Assembly: GCA_002508425.1 (NCBI GenBank)
Contig: DAKU01000143.1
Span: forward strand, 1-17,676
Direction of reading: 5' to 3'
DNA: 17,676 nt
DNA from: Methanosarcinaceae archaeon UBA470
GTDB lineage: Archaea > Halobacteriota > Methanosarcinia > Methanosarcinales > Methanosarcinaceae
Shown here: positions 7,619 through 14,852 of the stretch, piece after piece
Layout of the letters: every line of letters begins with the position of its first letter
Position numbering within the stretch: the first letter of the stretch is position 1
The notes under the pieces: generated by a model
The model's database searches: none
The model's input: the letters and a program-made list of their open reading frames with translations, nothing else
Told to the model about the DNA's origin: nothing
Translations under genes and position numbers: made by a program

Positions 7619-9448
7619 ATGACACAATACTTCGAAGTATACCAGAGAGATGGTGCGGCAAGAAAAGGACGCTTACTCCTTGCCAGGACCATTGAGACTC
7701 CCTGCATCCTCAAAGCTGAAATGCTCAATGACAACACCGGACAGATCGTGGATGCTGGGTCCTTGTGGGAAATGGGCAATGTAGAAAAGGCTAAGCAAAA
7801 ATTACATCAACTTCGAAGCGAGATTGGAGACAATAGGCTAATTATACTACCTCATATGTGTCTTGCACCTGATGCTCCTGACTGCATGTTGAAAGATATG
7901 GAAACTATTGTAACAACTGGTGCCACCGGAAGTATATACCGTAAAGGGAGAGAACTAAAAGTTGCGGATCTATATGTACTTGAAGGAGCAGGAGTATTTG
8001 AAAACAACGCAAGGGCCCTGCTGGAAAGAGTTCTTGACCTGAAACACAATACACCTGATGATACAGCATTATATCTCCCTAACATCTGTCTTCCTGTGAA
8101 CCTTGCAATGCTTGTTTACATGGGAGCTGACGTGCTGGATGCCACTAAAGCTACACTTGCAGCATATAAGGACCTTTACCTCACTCATGCAGGCAGTTTT
8201 CACCTGGGATCACTTTCTGAGCTACCCTGCAGATGTTCTGCCTGTGCATCTACTACAGCATTGGAATTGAAACAGATGGATAAAGCTTCCAGAGCAGAAC
8301 TACTCGAACAACACAATATCAATGCAATGGAAGCTGAACTTGCCCTGGTGAGGGAAAAAATATCTGCAGGCAACCTGCGGGAATATGTTGACGGTCAATG
8401 CCGTACCAGACCCTGGCTTACTGCATTACTTCGGTTACTTGACAGGGAATATGAACATATTGAAAGAGGTACCCCCCTCACCCGCAATGTAGAAATGCTT
8501 GCCAATTCTGGGGATTCCCTCACAAGACCAGAAGTAGTCAGATTCGCACGCAGAATACAGGAAAGATATACTCCTCCCGAATTGGATGTACTTCTGCTAT
8601 TACCATGTTCTGCAAAGAAACCCTATTCTATTTCACAATCTCATCAGAAGTTTGGTTTTGCTTTAGGCAAGTACCGCAAATTCGTGCATGAAGTGATAAT
8701 TACATCGCCACTTGGAATAGTTCCCAGAGAATTAGAACTAACCTATCCGGCAGCTCATTATGATGTTGCTGTAACGGGAAATTGGGATGCTGAAGAGATG
8801 AAGTGGGTTTCAGGGTGCCTTGAAGATTACCTTTCAAAGCACAGATACACTGCAATAGTGGCACATGTAGATGGAGCTTATAAGCAGATATGCGAGATGG
8901 TAGCGAATAAGCTTGGACTGGAAATACACTTCACAAATACTGGCAGCGTTACTTCTCATGAATCCCTCAGGAACCTTAGTAAGACCATGGAAGAACTGTG
9001 CACAGGAAGGAAAATCAACGAAACAAAAAGAAAAGCATCTATGTTGAAAGCCATTGCTGATTATCAGTTTGGGAAAGGAGCAGGAGAGATCTTGGTTCCA
9101 GACAATTCTGAAATAAGAGGACCTTTCCCAAGATATCAATCATTTTATGAGAAAACTCAACTTGCAACCCTCATACCTCAATATGGCACACTGGCAGTCA
9201 CTATTGCAGGTGCAGAAATGATGATACTGCGCAATTCCTATATCGTACAAATAGACGACTTCATACCAAGAGGCTCTATATTGGCTCCAGGAATTATAGA
9301 TGCAGATCCTACCATTCGTGAAGGAGATGAAGTATTTGTGGTAGGTGAAAAGGCAATAGGAGTAGGCAGGGCGCGCATGAACGGCAGGGAAATGAGAGTA
9401 TCTACAAGAGGCCAGGCAATGGACCTGCGCCATGTAAAACCAAAATGA
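7619..9448 (+). CDS. arcS: Archaeosine synthase ArcS (TgtA2)
   Basis: ArcS acts after ArcTGT has placed preQ0 at position 15 of archaeal tRNA and is needed to turn it into archaeosine (G+). The 609 aa protein has a degenerate TGT-like N-terminal region. It has a Cys-rich zinc-type motif (CRCSAC, C204, C206, C209). The ArcS-specific motif PCSAKKPYSISQSH lies at residues 329-342 and separates it from the true transglycosylase TgtA. A C-terminal PUA RNA-binding domain covers about 530-605 (GTLAVTIAGAEMM to HVKPK). No ArcTGT gene is in the window. The gene is followed after 15 bp by an acetyltransferase whose Shine-Dalgarno overlaps the arcS stop. Database entries often mislabel such proteins as tRNA-guanine transglycosylase. 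Confidence 0.88.
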   Translation: MTQYFEVYQRDGAARKGRLLLARTIETPCILKAEMLNDNTGQIVDAGSLWEMGNVEKAKQKLHQLRSEIGDNRLIILPHMCLAPDAPDCMLKDMETIVTTGATGSIYRKGRELKVADLYVLEGAGVFENNARALLERVLDLKHNTPDDTALYLPNICLPVNLAMLVYMGADVLDATKATLAAYKDLYLTHAGSFHLGSLSELPCRCSACASTTALELKQMDKASRAELLEQHNINAMEAELALVREKISAGNLREYVDGQCRTRPWLTALLRLLDREYEHIERGTPLTRNVEMLANSGDSLTRPEVVRFARRIQERYTPPELDVLLLLPCSAKKPYSISQSHQKFGFALGKYRKFVHEVIITSPLGIVPRELELTYPAAHYDVAVTGNWDAEEMKWVSGCLEDYLSKHRYTAIVAHVDGAYKQICEMVANKLGLEIHFTNTGSVTSHESLRNLSKTMEELCTGRKINETKRKASMLKAIADYQFGKGAGEILVPDNSEIRGPFPRYQSFYEKTQLATLIPQYGTLAVTIAGAEMMILRNSYIVQIDDFIPRGSILAPGIIDADPTIREGDEVFVVGEKAIGVGRARMNGREMRVSTRGQAMDLRHVKPK

Positions 9449-9463
9449 GGTAATCTTGGTATT

Positions 9464-9985
9464 ATGAATATAAAGATCAGAAGCTTCAAAACTGACGACT
9501 TTGAAGATGTGCTTTGCATAGAATCTGAGTCTTTTGCAGAACATAACCCCTTTGCTTACATGCACTTTTATGAGATGCATGGGGATATGTTCCTAGTGGC
9601 TGAATACCTAGACTTTGTAGTCGGTTTCATAGTAGGATATAGGCTGAACGAGAGTGAGGGTAGAGTCTTTTCTCTTGCTGTGAGTGAAGAATTCCAAGGG
9701 AGAGGTATAGGTAGAATGCTTCTGGATGCATTGTTCAAAGTATTCTATTCGAACCTCTTGAAGTATGCTACATTGGAAGTGAGGGCAAGCAACACTAAAG
9801 CCAGAAACCTTTATCACAAGATGGGGTTCATTCCTTGCTGGGTAGAAAAGGAGTACTATTCAGATGGCGAAGATGGAATAATAATGAAGATGAAACTATC
9901 CTCATATAGGTTTAAGAATCTGGACCTCTTTGCAGAAAAAATAGAAAGTATATCCCTGAGGGATACTGAAAGCTTTGAGGAGTAA
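9464..9985 (+). CDS. GNAT N-acetyltransferase, RimI-like
   Basis: A 173 aa GNAT-fold acetyltransferase. The acetyl-CoA pyrophosphate-binding motif QGRGIG is at residues 78-83, after a beta strand ending in SLAVSEEF. The later LEVRASNTKARNLYHKMGF with N110 and Y117 is typical of RimI/Ard1-type N-terminal protein acetyltransferases. A poorly conserved tail of about 30 residues extends beyond the domain. GAGGT (9447-9451) overlaps the arcS stop and sits about 12 nt before the ATG, so the gene is probably cotranscribed with arcS. The substrate is unknown; N-terminal acetylation of proteins is the family's usual role. Confidence 0.82.
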   Translation: MNIKIRSFKTDDFEDVLCIESESFAEHNPFAYMHFYEMHGDMFLVAEYLDFVVGFIVGYRLNESEGRVFSLAVSEEFQGRGIGRMLLDALFKVFYSNLLKYATLEVRASNTKARNLYHKMGFIPCWVEKEYYSDGEDGIIMKMKLSSYRFKNLDLFAEKIESISLRDTESFEE

Positions 9986-9999
9986 ATGTTCTGAATGGA

Positions 10000-10293
10000 T
10001 TAGATTTCAGAAATTTCCTGCATGATACTATGCTGCATACGCGTGGCAAGTTCCCTCATTCTCTCAGATGTCCTGCCAAAGCCTGAAAATTCATCCTTAG
10101 CCATGACAGATGCAAGACTATTGCCCAGTACAAAGATAGCAAGCTTGTGCTCAGCCTTGCTCCTATGAACATGTACCGGACTTATTGCCAATGAGTCATA
10201 CGTAGAGAATTCATTCATAAAACCCTTTTCTTCCAGACAGCTTTTCATTTGTGCCATCAATGTGTGCAGTTGAATCAATTCGTCCTTGTGCAT
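10000..10293 (-). CDS. UPF0058 family protein
   Basis: A 97 aa protein of unknown function matching the archaeal UPF0058 family as I recall it: N-terminal MHKDELIQLHTLM, central ISPVHVHRSKAEHKLAIFVLG, and EFSG near the C-terminal third. The frame is open up to 10371 with an ATG there, and another ATG at 10305. The start at 10293 is preferred because family members begin with MHK(D/E)EL. The 26 upstream codons look like noncoding leader (low complexity, repeats). AGGA lies too close to the 10305 ATG and about 13 nt from the 10293 ATG. Histidines in HVHRSKAEH could bind metal, but this is only suggestive. It follows dnaG on the same strand after 223 bp with its own likely promoter. Confidence 0.75.
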   Translation of the reverse strand: MHKDELIQLHTLMAQMKSCLEEKGFMNEFSTYDSLAISPVHVHRSKAEHKLAIFVLGNSLASVMAKDEFSGFGRTSERMRELATRMQHSIMQEISEI

Positions 10294-10324
10294 ACCAACC
10301 AACATATCCTTTTTTTGTTTGTAC

Positions 10325-10339
10325 ACTGTGCTACTGTGC
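10325..10339. repeat. Short tandem direct repeat in the UPF0058 leader
   Basis: ACTGTGC occurs at 10325-10331 and again at 10333-10339, with an 8-bp period, between the predicted promoter and the chosen start of the UPF0058 gene. It also gives partial dyad symmetry with nearby GTACAC and GTGCAC. Function unknown. Confidence 0.4.
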
Positions 10340-10364
10340 ACTGATGAAATTAATGTACAAGCGT

Positions 10365-10378
10365 AAATCAATTGATTT
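10365..10378. promoter_or_regulatory. Perfect 14-bp palindrome upstream of UPF0058 gene
   Basis: AAATCAATTGATTT is identical to its reverse complement. It lies just downstream of the transcription start predicted from the TATA-like box at 10420-10427, a place where a bound dimeric regulator would block transcription. Operator role is inferred. Confidence 0.4.
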
Positions 10379-10396
10379 CAATAAAAGGCTATTGTC

Positions 10397-10410
10397 GGAA
10401 ATATATTTCC
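10397..10410. promoter_or_regulatory. Perfect 14-bp palindrome, GGAAATATATTTCC
   Basis: This second perfect palindrome starts 32 bp from the first, about three helical turns. It lies between the TATA-like box and the predicted start. Its AT core could itself be the TATA element for the - strand. Either way it is in the UPF0058 promoter region. Confidence 0.4.
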
Positions 10411-10419
10411 TTCAAAGTA

Positions 10420-10427
10420 CTATATAA
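10420..10427 (-). promoter_or_regulatory. Putative TATA box for the UPF0058 gene
   Basis: TTATATAG on the - strand, the same octamer as the tatD box. It would give transcription from about 10395 and a leader of about 100 nt to the start at 10293. The competing AT core at 10399-10408 leaves the exact element open. Confidence 0.45.
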
Positions 10428-10473
10428 TAATAACTAACAATGTAACTTAGTTTATTTGAAGGAAGAATTAAAT

Positions 10474-10495
10474 AAAAAAAAGAAATGCCTAAAAA
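10474..10495 (-). terminator. Oligo-T terminator region after dnaG
   Basis: On the - strand, runs of five T (10491-10495) and eight T (10474-10481) follow the dnaG stop within about 45 nt, without a convincing hairpin. Archaeal RNA polymerase can terminate at such oligo-T tracts. Confidence 0.45.
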
Positions 10496-10516
10496 TTAAG
10501 GGGTGACCCTCGAGAA

Positions 10517-11842
10517 CTAAAGGTCTCTAACGGTCAGTATTTTCACAGAAGAGGGCCTCTTAGTGATGCTCCCGATCTTGGCGCCAACAAGGTTTTCAAT
10601 ACCTTTGTTCTCAGCAATATCAAGTATTCTTTGAGTAATGACACCGTCAAAGATAACGCTTTTGATGTCACCATTATAGTTCTTTAGGTTATTGACAAGG
10701 TCACGCACAGCGGTCTCACCTATCACATTATTACCTACATCCAGGAAACGTGCACCAAAGGTCCCCATGAGTTCATCAGCATGGGATTTGAACTTTTTAG
10801 CAGCTGGAGAGAGTTTGATAACTTCCACCACTTCTATTTCTTCTTCAGGGGGTGTCTGAACATCCGCAGTTTCCTGAGAGAACTCACGCTGCTTAATGGG
10901 ACGTTTCTTTAACTTGGCTGGGGCTGTAACCCTTGGAATTTCAACAGGTCTTCTTTCTTTCTGTTTTGGCACTCTCTGCACAATAGGAGCCTTCATGGAA
11001 TCCGAATCCTTCAAGGAATACCTATCCATTACCTGTTCTACTGGTATCTTCTGCCTTAGAGCCCTTACTATTTCCTTCTGTACAAGATCCTCAACGCTCT
11101 TGCCATCCGGGGCGCGGGCAATGTAATCGATGTTAGCTACCTGAAGAAGTTCCTTTATAATTAGTTCTCCTCCACGATCACCATCAGTAAAAGCAGTTAC
11201 AGTTTCCTTTTTCTTTGTTAGTTCTGCAACCTCGGGGGGCACATTGGTACCACCTACGCAAATAGTATTCTTGATACCATACCTGAGAAGGTTTAACACA
11301 TCAGCACGGCCTTCGACTACAACTATCGCATCTGAATCAAATACAGCAGGACCACATGGGATCTTGTTCTTTCCAAAATACTGCATTTCCTCCACGCGTA
11401 CAGACTGACGGACCTCATCGGCTATTTCCTGAGACTCCGGCACATTGGTATCAAACATGCCAGTCAGAATGAACTTAGCACGTTCTATAATCTGCTTCCT
11501 CTTGGTAGCCCTTACATCTTCAATGTTAGTTATTTCGATCTTGGCACTGCATGGCCCTACCCTGTCAATGGTCTCCAAGGATGCAGCAAGAATAGAAGTC
11601 TCTACTTTATCAAGACTTGAAGGCACCAGAATAGTACCCTTTGATTTACCACCCTTCGCGCTGACAAGAACCTCGATCCTCCCGATCCTTCCAGTCTTCT
11701 GCAGGTCTCGCAGGTCCAGATCTGATCCAAGCAGACCTTCGGTCTGCCCGAAGATCGCACCCACTATATCCGGGCGTTCAATAATACCTTCTGCGCTGAT
11801 CTTTGAATGAATGATATATTTAGTAGTATCTGCATTTTGCAT
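10517..11842 (-). CDS. dnaG: Archaeal DnaG primase-like protein
   Basis: Archaeal DnaG has a Toprim domain and can make short RNA, but is best known as a stable subunit of the archaeal RNA exosome that helps bind poly(A)-rich RNA. The 441 aa protein has an N-terminal domain (1-160), including a helical KGGKSKGTILVPSSLDK stretch. The Toprim domain (about 168-255) has E177 in VVVEGRADVLNLL and DxD at D220/D222 in FTDGDRGGELI. A variable charged linker (about 275-345) precedes a C-terminal domain. There is no bacterial zinc-binding or helicase-binding domain, as expected for archaea. CGGAGA, about 9 nt before the ATG, is a good ribosome-binding site. An inverted repeat at 11872-11888 sits 30 bp upstream. 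No exosome genes are in the window. Confidence 0.92.
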   Translation of the reverse strand: MQNADTTKYIIHSKISAEGIIERPDIVGAIFGQTEGLLGSDLDLRDLQKTGRIGRIEVLVSAKGGKSKGTILVPSSLDKVETSILAASLETIDRVGPCSAKIEITNIEDVRATKRKQIIERAKFILTGMFDTNVPESQEIADEVRQSVRVEEMQYFGKNKIPCGPAVFDSDAIVVVEGRADVLNLLRYGIKNTICVGGTNVPPEVAELTKKKETVTAFTDGDRGGELIIKELLQVANIDYIARAPDGKSVEDLVQKEIVRALRQKIPVEQVMDRYSLKDSDSMKAPIVQRVPKQKERRPVEIPRVTAPAKLKKRPIKQREFSQETADVQTPPEEEIEVVEVIKLSPAAKKFKSHADELMGTFGARFLDVGNNVIGETAVRDLVNNLKNYNGDIKSVIFDGVITQRILDIAENKGIENLVGAKIGSITKRPSSVKILTVRDL

Positions 11843-11871
11843 ACATAATTCTCCGAATTATTTTTACTGTT

Positions 11872-11888
11872 AGCTATGGCACATAGCT
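11872..11888. promoter_or_regulatory. Inverted repeat upstream of dnaG
   Basis: Arms AGCTATG and CATAGCT with a 3-nt spacer, 30 bp upstream of the dnaG ATG. It would lie in the leader as an RNA hairpin or act as an operator. Its inner CTATG-N3-CATAG pattern recurs between kptA and rpa at 15541-15553. Confidence 0.45.
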
Positions 11889-12018
11889 TGACCTTCTTGC
11901 AAAAACAGTCTAACAAGTAACTTACAACGCTCAGGTGCAAAGGACCTGATACCGTTTTTAGGTCATTTCAACAGTAGTATTCTGCTGAACCTTATCTCAA
12001 ATAGATTCGTTTTTTCCG

Positions 12019-12031
12019 ACGTGTCACACGT
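12019..12031. repeat. Odd 13-bp palindrome ACGTGT-C-ACACGT
   Basis: Six-base arms around a single C. One AACGTT follows at 12037-12042 and another lies at 12095-12100. The single-base spacer makes a protein-binding site more likely than an RNA hairpin. No regulator is known. Confidence 0.35.
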
Positions 12032-12059
12032 AATCCAACGTTACATATGCCTATTATAG

Positions 12060-12104
12060 ATTGAACACACGTCCACAGCACTACGAGGGTAACTAACGTT
12101 CAAT
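12060..12104. repeat. Inverted repeat ATTGAAC / GTTCAAT enclosing 31 nt
   Basis: Perfect 7-bp arms at 12060-12066 and 12098-12104. This could close a structured RNA, although I see no strong inner helix. The right arm overlaps a smaller possible hairpin, ATTGG and CCAAT around TAAAC (12102-12116). Confidence 0.3.
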
Positions 12105-12264
12105 TGGTAAACCCAATATCATAAGTACATTACATACCCTTACCGCCATTCCCTTTGGCATTTTATCAAATGGGATGTTTGATGCTAATAATCAAACGTG
12201 AATTCTGATTTATGTCCCGATTATTGTAAATTAGATGATGAATAACTATTTTTGCGTGATTAGA

Positions 12265-12285
12265 ATACTCATGTCCCATGAGTAT
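12265..12285. promoter_or_regulatory. Perfect 9-bp inverted repeat with 3-nt spacer
   Basis: Arms ATACTCATG (12265-12273) and CATGAGTAT (12277-12285). It is the longest uninterrupted inverted repeat in the window. No T-tract follows on either strand, so it does not look like a terminator. It lies about 40 bp before a TATA-like CATATAAG and 180 bp before the flavoprotein gene, fitting an operator or an RNA hairpin. Confidence 0.5.
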
Positions 12286-12322
12286 CCTCAATGATCCTTG
12301 ATCAATTTCAAGTTAGTGTAGC

Positions 12323-12330
12323 CATATAAG
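12323..12330 (+). promoter_or_regulatory. Possible TATA box in the dnaG/flavoprotein spacer
   Basis: CATATAAG predicts a + strand start near 12354, close to the small ORF at 12357. A second AT-rich stretch at 12362-12371 could instead serve the flavoprotein gene directly. Confidence 0.3.
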
Positions 12331-12356
12331 TAATGATTACAATAGGTAATATCCGT

Positions 12357-12437
12357 ATGAAGTATAATAAACTTATGGATTTGCAAAGATACTCAGCATC
12401 CATTGAAAAAAAGAAATCAGACAAACGAATGAACTAA
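12357..12437 (+). CDS. Possible small ORF, 26 aa, Lys/Arg-rich
   Basis: Runs from ATG to TAA and encodes a basic peptide (MKYNKLMDLQ..., ending in a KKKSDKR segment). AGGTAA (12344-12349) gives a plausible ribosome-binding site, and CATATAAG lies about 30 bp upstream. It ends 26 bp before the flavoprotein gene, as a leader ORF would. No family is recognised. Short ORFs of this size arise by chance, so coding is uncertain. Confidence 0.2.
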   Translation: MKYNKLMDLQRYSASIEKKKSDKRMN

Positions 12438-12463
12438 ATACACAGAGCTCTGAGTTTTGATCC

Positions 12464-13840
12464 ATGACAAAAAGAGAAGAAAGACAAGGTAAAAAACTCT
12501 TGATTATTGGAGGCGGTGCAGTGGGCATGGCAGTCTCTACAGGAGCCACAAGGCATGGGAATTATGAAGTGACAGTGATATCCAGTGATAAAAATGTATC
12601 ATACAGTCAATGTGGCATACCTTACGTATTTTCAGGCGAAATACCTAGCTTTGAGCAATTAATAATAAGAGACCTTGAGTTCTTCCAGGAAATGGAAATA
12701 AAACTGAGACTAGGTACACAGGTAGATTCTATCGACCTTACTAGCAATACAATAAGGATTGGGGAGGAACAACTTGCTTTTGATAAGCTTGTGATAGCTA
12801 CCGGAAGCAAAGCCTCTATCCCAAGAAATATAGAAACAGGTACATCGTTAAAGAATGTATTCACTCTCCGTACACTATCGGATGGCATGCATATTGCTGA
12901 AGCTCTGAAAGATGCAAAAAATGTAGTTATAATAGGTGCTGGTTCTATAGGTTCCGAGGTTGCCATAGCTGCTGCCCGTCGAGGGATACGAACTTCATTA
13001 TTGAGCCGTAGCAATACAATCCTTTCATCCAGTCTTGACCCAGATATGGCAGAGATGGTAATATCATACCTGGAAAGGGAAGGCGTACAAGTCCTAACAG
13101 AACATACTCCTGAATCGCTTAATGGCGATGATAAAATTACTTCAGTTACAGCTAATGGTAGGGAGATACCTGCAGATGTAGTATTGATCTCAGTTGGTGT
13201 GACACCTGATACATCCCTTGCATTAGAGGCCGGAATAGACATAGGAGCTGTAGGAGGAATAGTCACAAACAATAAACTCCAAGTCGTAGCAGATGGAAAT
13301 GTTATTGAGAATGTGTTCGCCGGAGGAGAATGCACACAGATATATAACTTTGTGACTGGCAAGCCTATGCTGAGCCATCTGGCAAGTACAGCGCGCAGAA
13401 TGGCAGGCGTAATAACCGACAACTTGGATAATAAAGACACAAAATTCAATCCTGTGGTCAATCCCTGGGTTGCAGTGATCGGCGATCTGCAGATCGGGTC
13501 AGTGGGTGTTACGACCAAAGAAGCAGAAAAGCAAGGAATGCGAGTGATAAGTGGTATAGCTACAGGCTCAACACATGCCGAATATTTCCCTGGAGCAGGA
13601 AAGATATTCATAAAGGTCCTGTTCCATGACAGACGACTGGTGGGTGCTCAGATAATTTCAACAACTGGTACTAAAGAACGCATTGATGGGCTTTCACTGG
13701 CAATAAAAAGAAAACAAACCATAGACGAACTTCTTGAAATGGAAACTTGTTACTCCCCAGCTGTAGCCACATTACAGGACCCCCTGCTTTTCGCTGTGAA
13801 AGGTGCATATAAGAAAATGCCAAGAAAGGATGCACGATGA
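12464..13840 (+). CDS. CoA-disulfide reductase/NADH oxidase-like flavoprotein
   Basis: A 458 aa pyridine nucleotide-disulfide oxidoreductase of the CoADR/Nox/Npx group, which reduces CoA disulfide, peroxide, oxygen or polysulfide through a single active-site cysteine. FAD binding: IIGGGAVG (G16, G18, G21). Active site: C50 in YSQCGIPYVFSG. NAD(P)H binding: GAGSIG (158-163). A second FAD motif lies in NVFAGGEC. The C-terminal dimer domain is complete (to SPAVATLQDPL), and no rhodanese domain is fused. Methanogens use coenzymes M and B as well as CoA, so the substrate is open. Its TGA overlaps the rtcA ATG by 4 bp (13837-13840), so the two are translationally coupled. A 10-bp palindrome CAGAGCTCTG (12443-12452) lies just before the start. 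Confidence 0.82.
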   Translation: MTKREERQGKKLLIIGGGAVGMAVSTGATRHGNYEVTVISSDKNVSYSQCGIPYVFSGEIPSFEQLIIRDLEFFQEMEIKLRLGTQVDSIDLTSNTIRIGEEQLAFDKLVIATGSKASIPRNIETGTSLKNVFTLRTLSDGMHIAEALKDAKNVVIIGAGSIGSEVAIAAARRGIRTSLLSRSNTILSSSLDPDMAEMVISYLEREGVQVLTEHTPESLNGDDKITSVTANGREIPADVVLISVGVTPDTSLALEAGIDIGAVGGIVTNNKLQVVADGNVIENVFAGGECTQIYNFVTGKPMLSHLASTARRMAGVITDNLDNKDTKFNPVVNPWVAVIGDLQIGSVGVTTKEAEKQGMRVISGIATGSTHAEYFPGAGKIFIKVLFHDRRLVGAQIISTTGTKERIDGLSLAIKRKQTIDELLEMETCYSPAVATLQDPLLFAVKGAYKKMPRKDAR

Positions 13841-14832
13841 TAGAAATCGACGGTTCTTACGGAGAGGGCGGAGGGCAGATCTTGAGAACTGCCGTTGCTT
13901 TGGCAAGTATTACATCAACGGATGTAAGGATATTCAATATCAGATCGAATAGATCACAGCCAGGGCTTAAGGCCCAGCATATGAAAGCCATAGAAACTGC
14001 TGCAAAGCTCTGTGATGCCGAAGTTAGAGGATTGCATATTGGTTCACAGGAAATCACCTATTCTCCATTGGAAATAAAGGGGGCAACATGCTCTGTGGAC
14101 ATAGGCACTGCAGGAAGCATATCCCTCCTGCTTCAATGCATTATGCCAATGACAGCCTTTTCCAGAGGAGAGATTATAGTTGACGTCACTGGTGGAACTG
14201 ATGTAGCGTGGTCACCAACAATGGATTATCTTAATAACGTGACCTATAAAGCACTTGAACAAATGGGATATCACTGTAACATAGAAGTTCTAAAAAGAGG
14301 ATACTACCCTGAGGGAGGTGGAAAAGTACGTGCAGTTTTTGAACCTTCGAAGTTACATGGGTTTGAGTTTGAAAGATGGGAACAAAATATCAAAGGAATA
14401 TCGCATTCTTCTAATCTGCCTGAACATGTGGCACAGCGTCAATCCCGGGCAGCCAAAAAATTGCTGGAAAGCAAGGGGATTGAATGCGATATAGCTGTAT
14501 GCAACAAAGATGAGATTTCAACGGGAAGCGGTATAACATTATGGAGTAATTATAGTGGTGCCAGCCATCTCGGCAAGAAGGGGCTTCCAGCAGAAAAAGT
14601 AGGAGAGATGGCGGCAGAACGCATGATAGTGAACCTCAATTCCGGTGCCTCAGTTGATCCTTTCCTAGCAGACCAACTTGTGACATATATGGGCCTTGCC
14701 GGGAGTGGGACTTTTACAACATACGAACTCTCAAAACATACACTGACAAATATCTATATAATAGAATTACTTCTGGGCGTAGAGTTCGAGATACAGGAAA
14801 AGGAAAAACTCACCGAGGTATCGGTGAAGTGA
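13837..14832 (+). CDS. rtcA: RNA 3'-terminal phosphate cyclase
   Basis: Converts an RNA 3'-phosphate to a 2',3'-cyclic phosphate using ATP, through a covalent AMP-histidine. The 331 aa protein has the family's opening IDGSYGEGGGQILRTA, then IRSNRSQPGLKAQH, a GTAGS turn, the KRGYYPEGGGKV motif near 164-175, and the likely catalytic H301 in SKHTLTN. Length is normal. The ATG overlaps the stop of the flavoprotein gene (ATGA), and AAGGA (13826-13830) gives a ribosome-binding site 6 nt upstream. The neighbour kptA converges with a 20-bp gap. No RtcB ligase is in the window. The true end substrate in archaea is not established. Confidence 0.93.
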   Translation: MIEIDGSYGEGGGQILRTAVALASITSTDVRIFNIRSNRSQPGLKAQHMKAIETAAKLCDAEVRGLHIGSQEITYSPLEIKGATCSVDIGTAGSISLLLQCIMPMTAFSRGEIIVDVTGGTDVAWSPTMDYLNNVTYKALEQMGYHCNIEVLKRGYYPEGGGKVRAVFEPSKLHGFEFERWEQNIKGISHSSNLPEHVAQRQSRAAKKLLESKGIECDIAVCNKDEISTGSGITLWSNYSGASHLGKKGLPAEKVGEMAAERMIVNLNSGASVDPFLADQLVTYMGLAGSGTFTTYELSKHTLTNIYIIELLLGVEFEIQEKEKLTEVSVK

Positions 14833-14852
14833 AAAAGTATCAGAAAAAGAGC

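Larger units (their letters stand above)
11843..12463. other. 621-bp intergenic region with several inverted repeats
   Basis: This is the largest gap in the window, between divergent dnaG and the flavoprotein gene. No tRNA, rRNA or ORF of normal size is seen. Perfect or near-perfect inverted repeats occur at 11872-11888, 11972-11987 (one G-T pair), 12019-12031, 12060-12104 (7-bp arms, 31-nt loop), 12151-12175 (one bulge), 12177-12197 and 12265-12285. A small ORF (12357-12437) has a possible SD. A box C-like ATGATGA near 12236 has no CTGA box D at a fitting distance, so a C/D guide RNA is not supported. The region may hold one or more structured RNAs or operators. Confidence 0.5.

Noticed and set aside
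7619..9448. Canonical tRNA-guanine transglycosylase (ArcTGT/TgtA)
   Set aside because: The PCSAKKPYSISQSH motif and the degenerate N-terminal TGT region mark ArcS rather than the transglycosylase.
10517..11842. Bacterial-type DnaG
   Set aside because: No N-terminal zinc-binding domain or C-terminal helicase-binding domain; N-terminus and length match the archaeal exosome-linked DnaG.
12060..12116. Possible tRNA T-arm (GTTCAAT sequence)
   Set aside because: It does not match the GGTTCRANNC pattern, and no acceptor stem or D-arm can be formed around it.
12233..12290. Possible box C/D guide RNA (ATGATGA near 12236)
   Set aside because: No CTGA box D occurs at a proper distance downstream, and no D'/C' pair is convincing.
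12622..13611. 329-codon open frame on the - strand opposite the flavoprotein gene
   Set aside because: It lies wholly antisense to a gene with complete FAD, NAD(P)H and active-site motifs. Its translation is Ser/Ile/Thr-rich without any recognisable domain. It is a shadow of codon bias.
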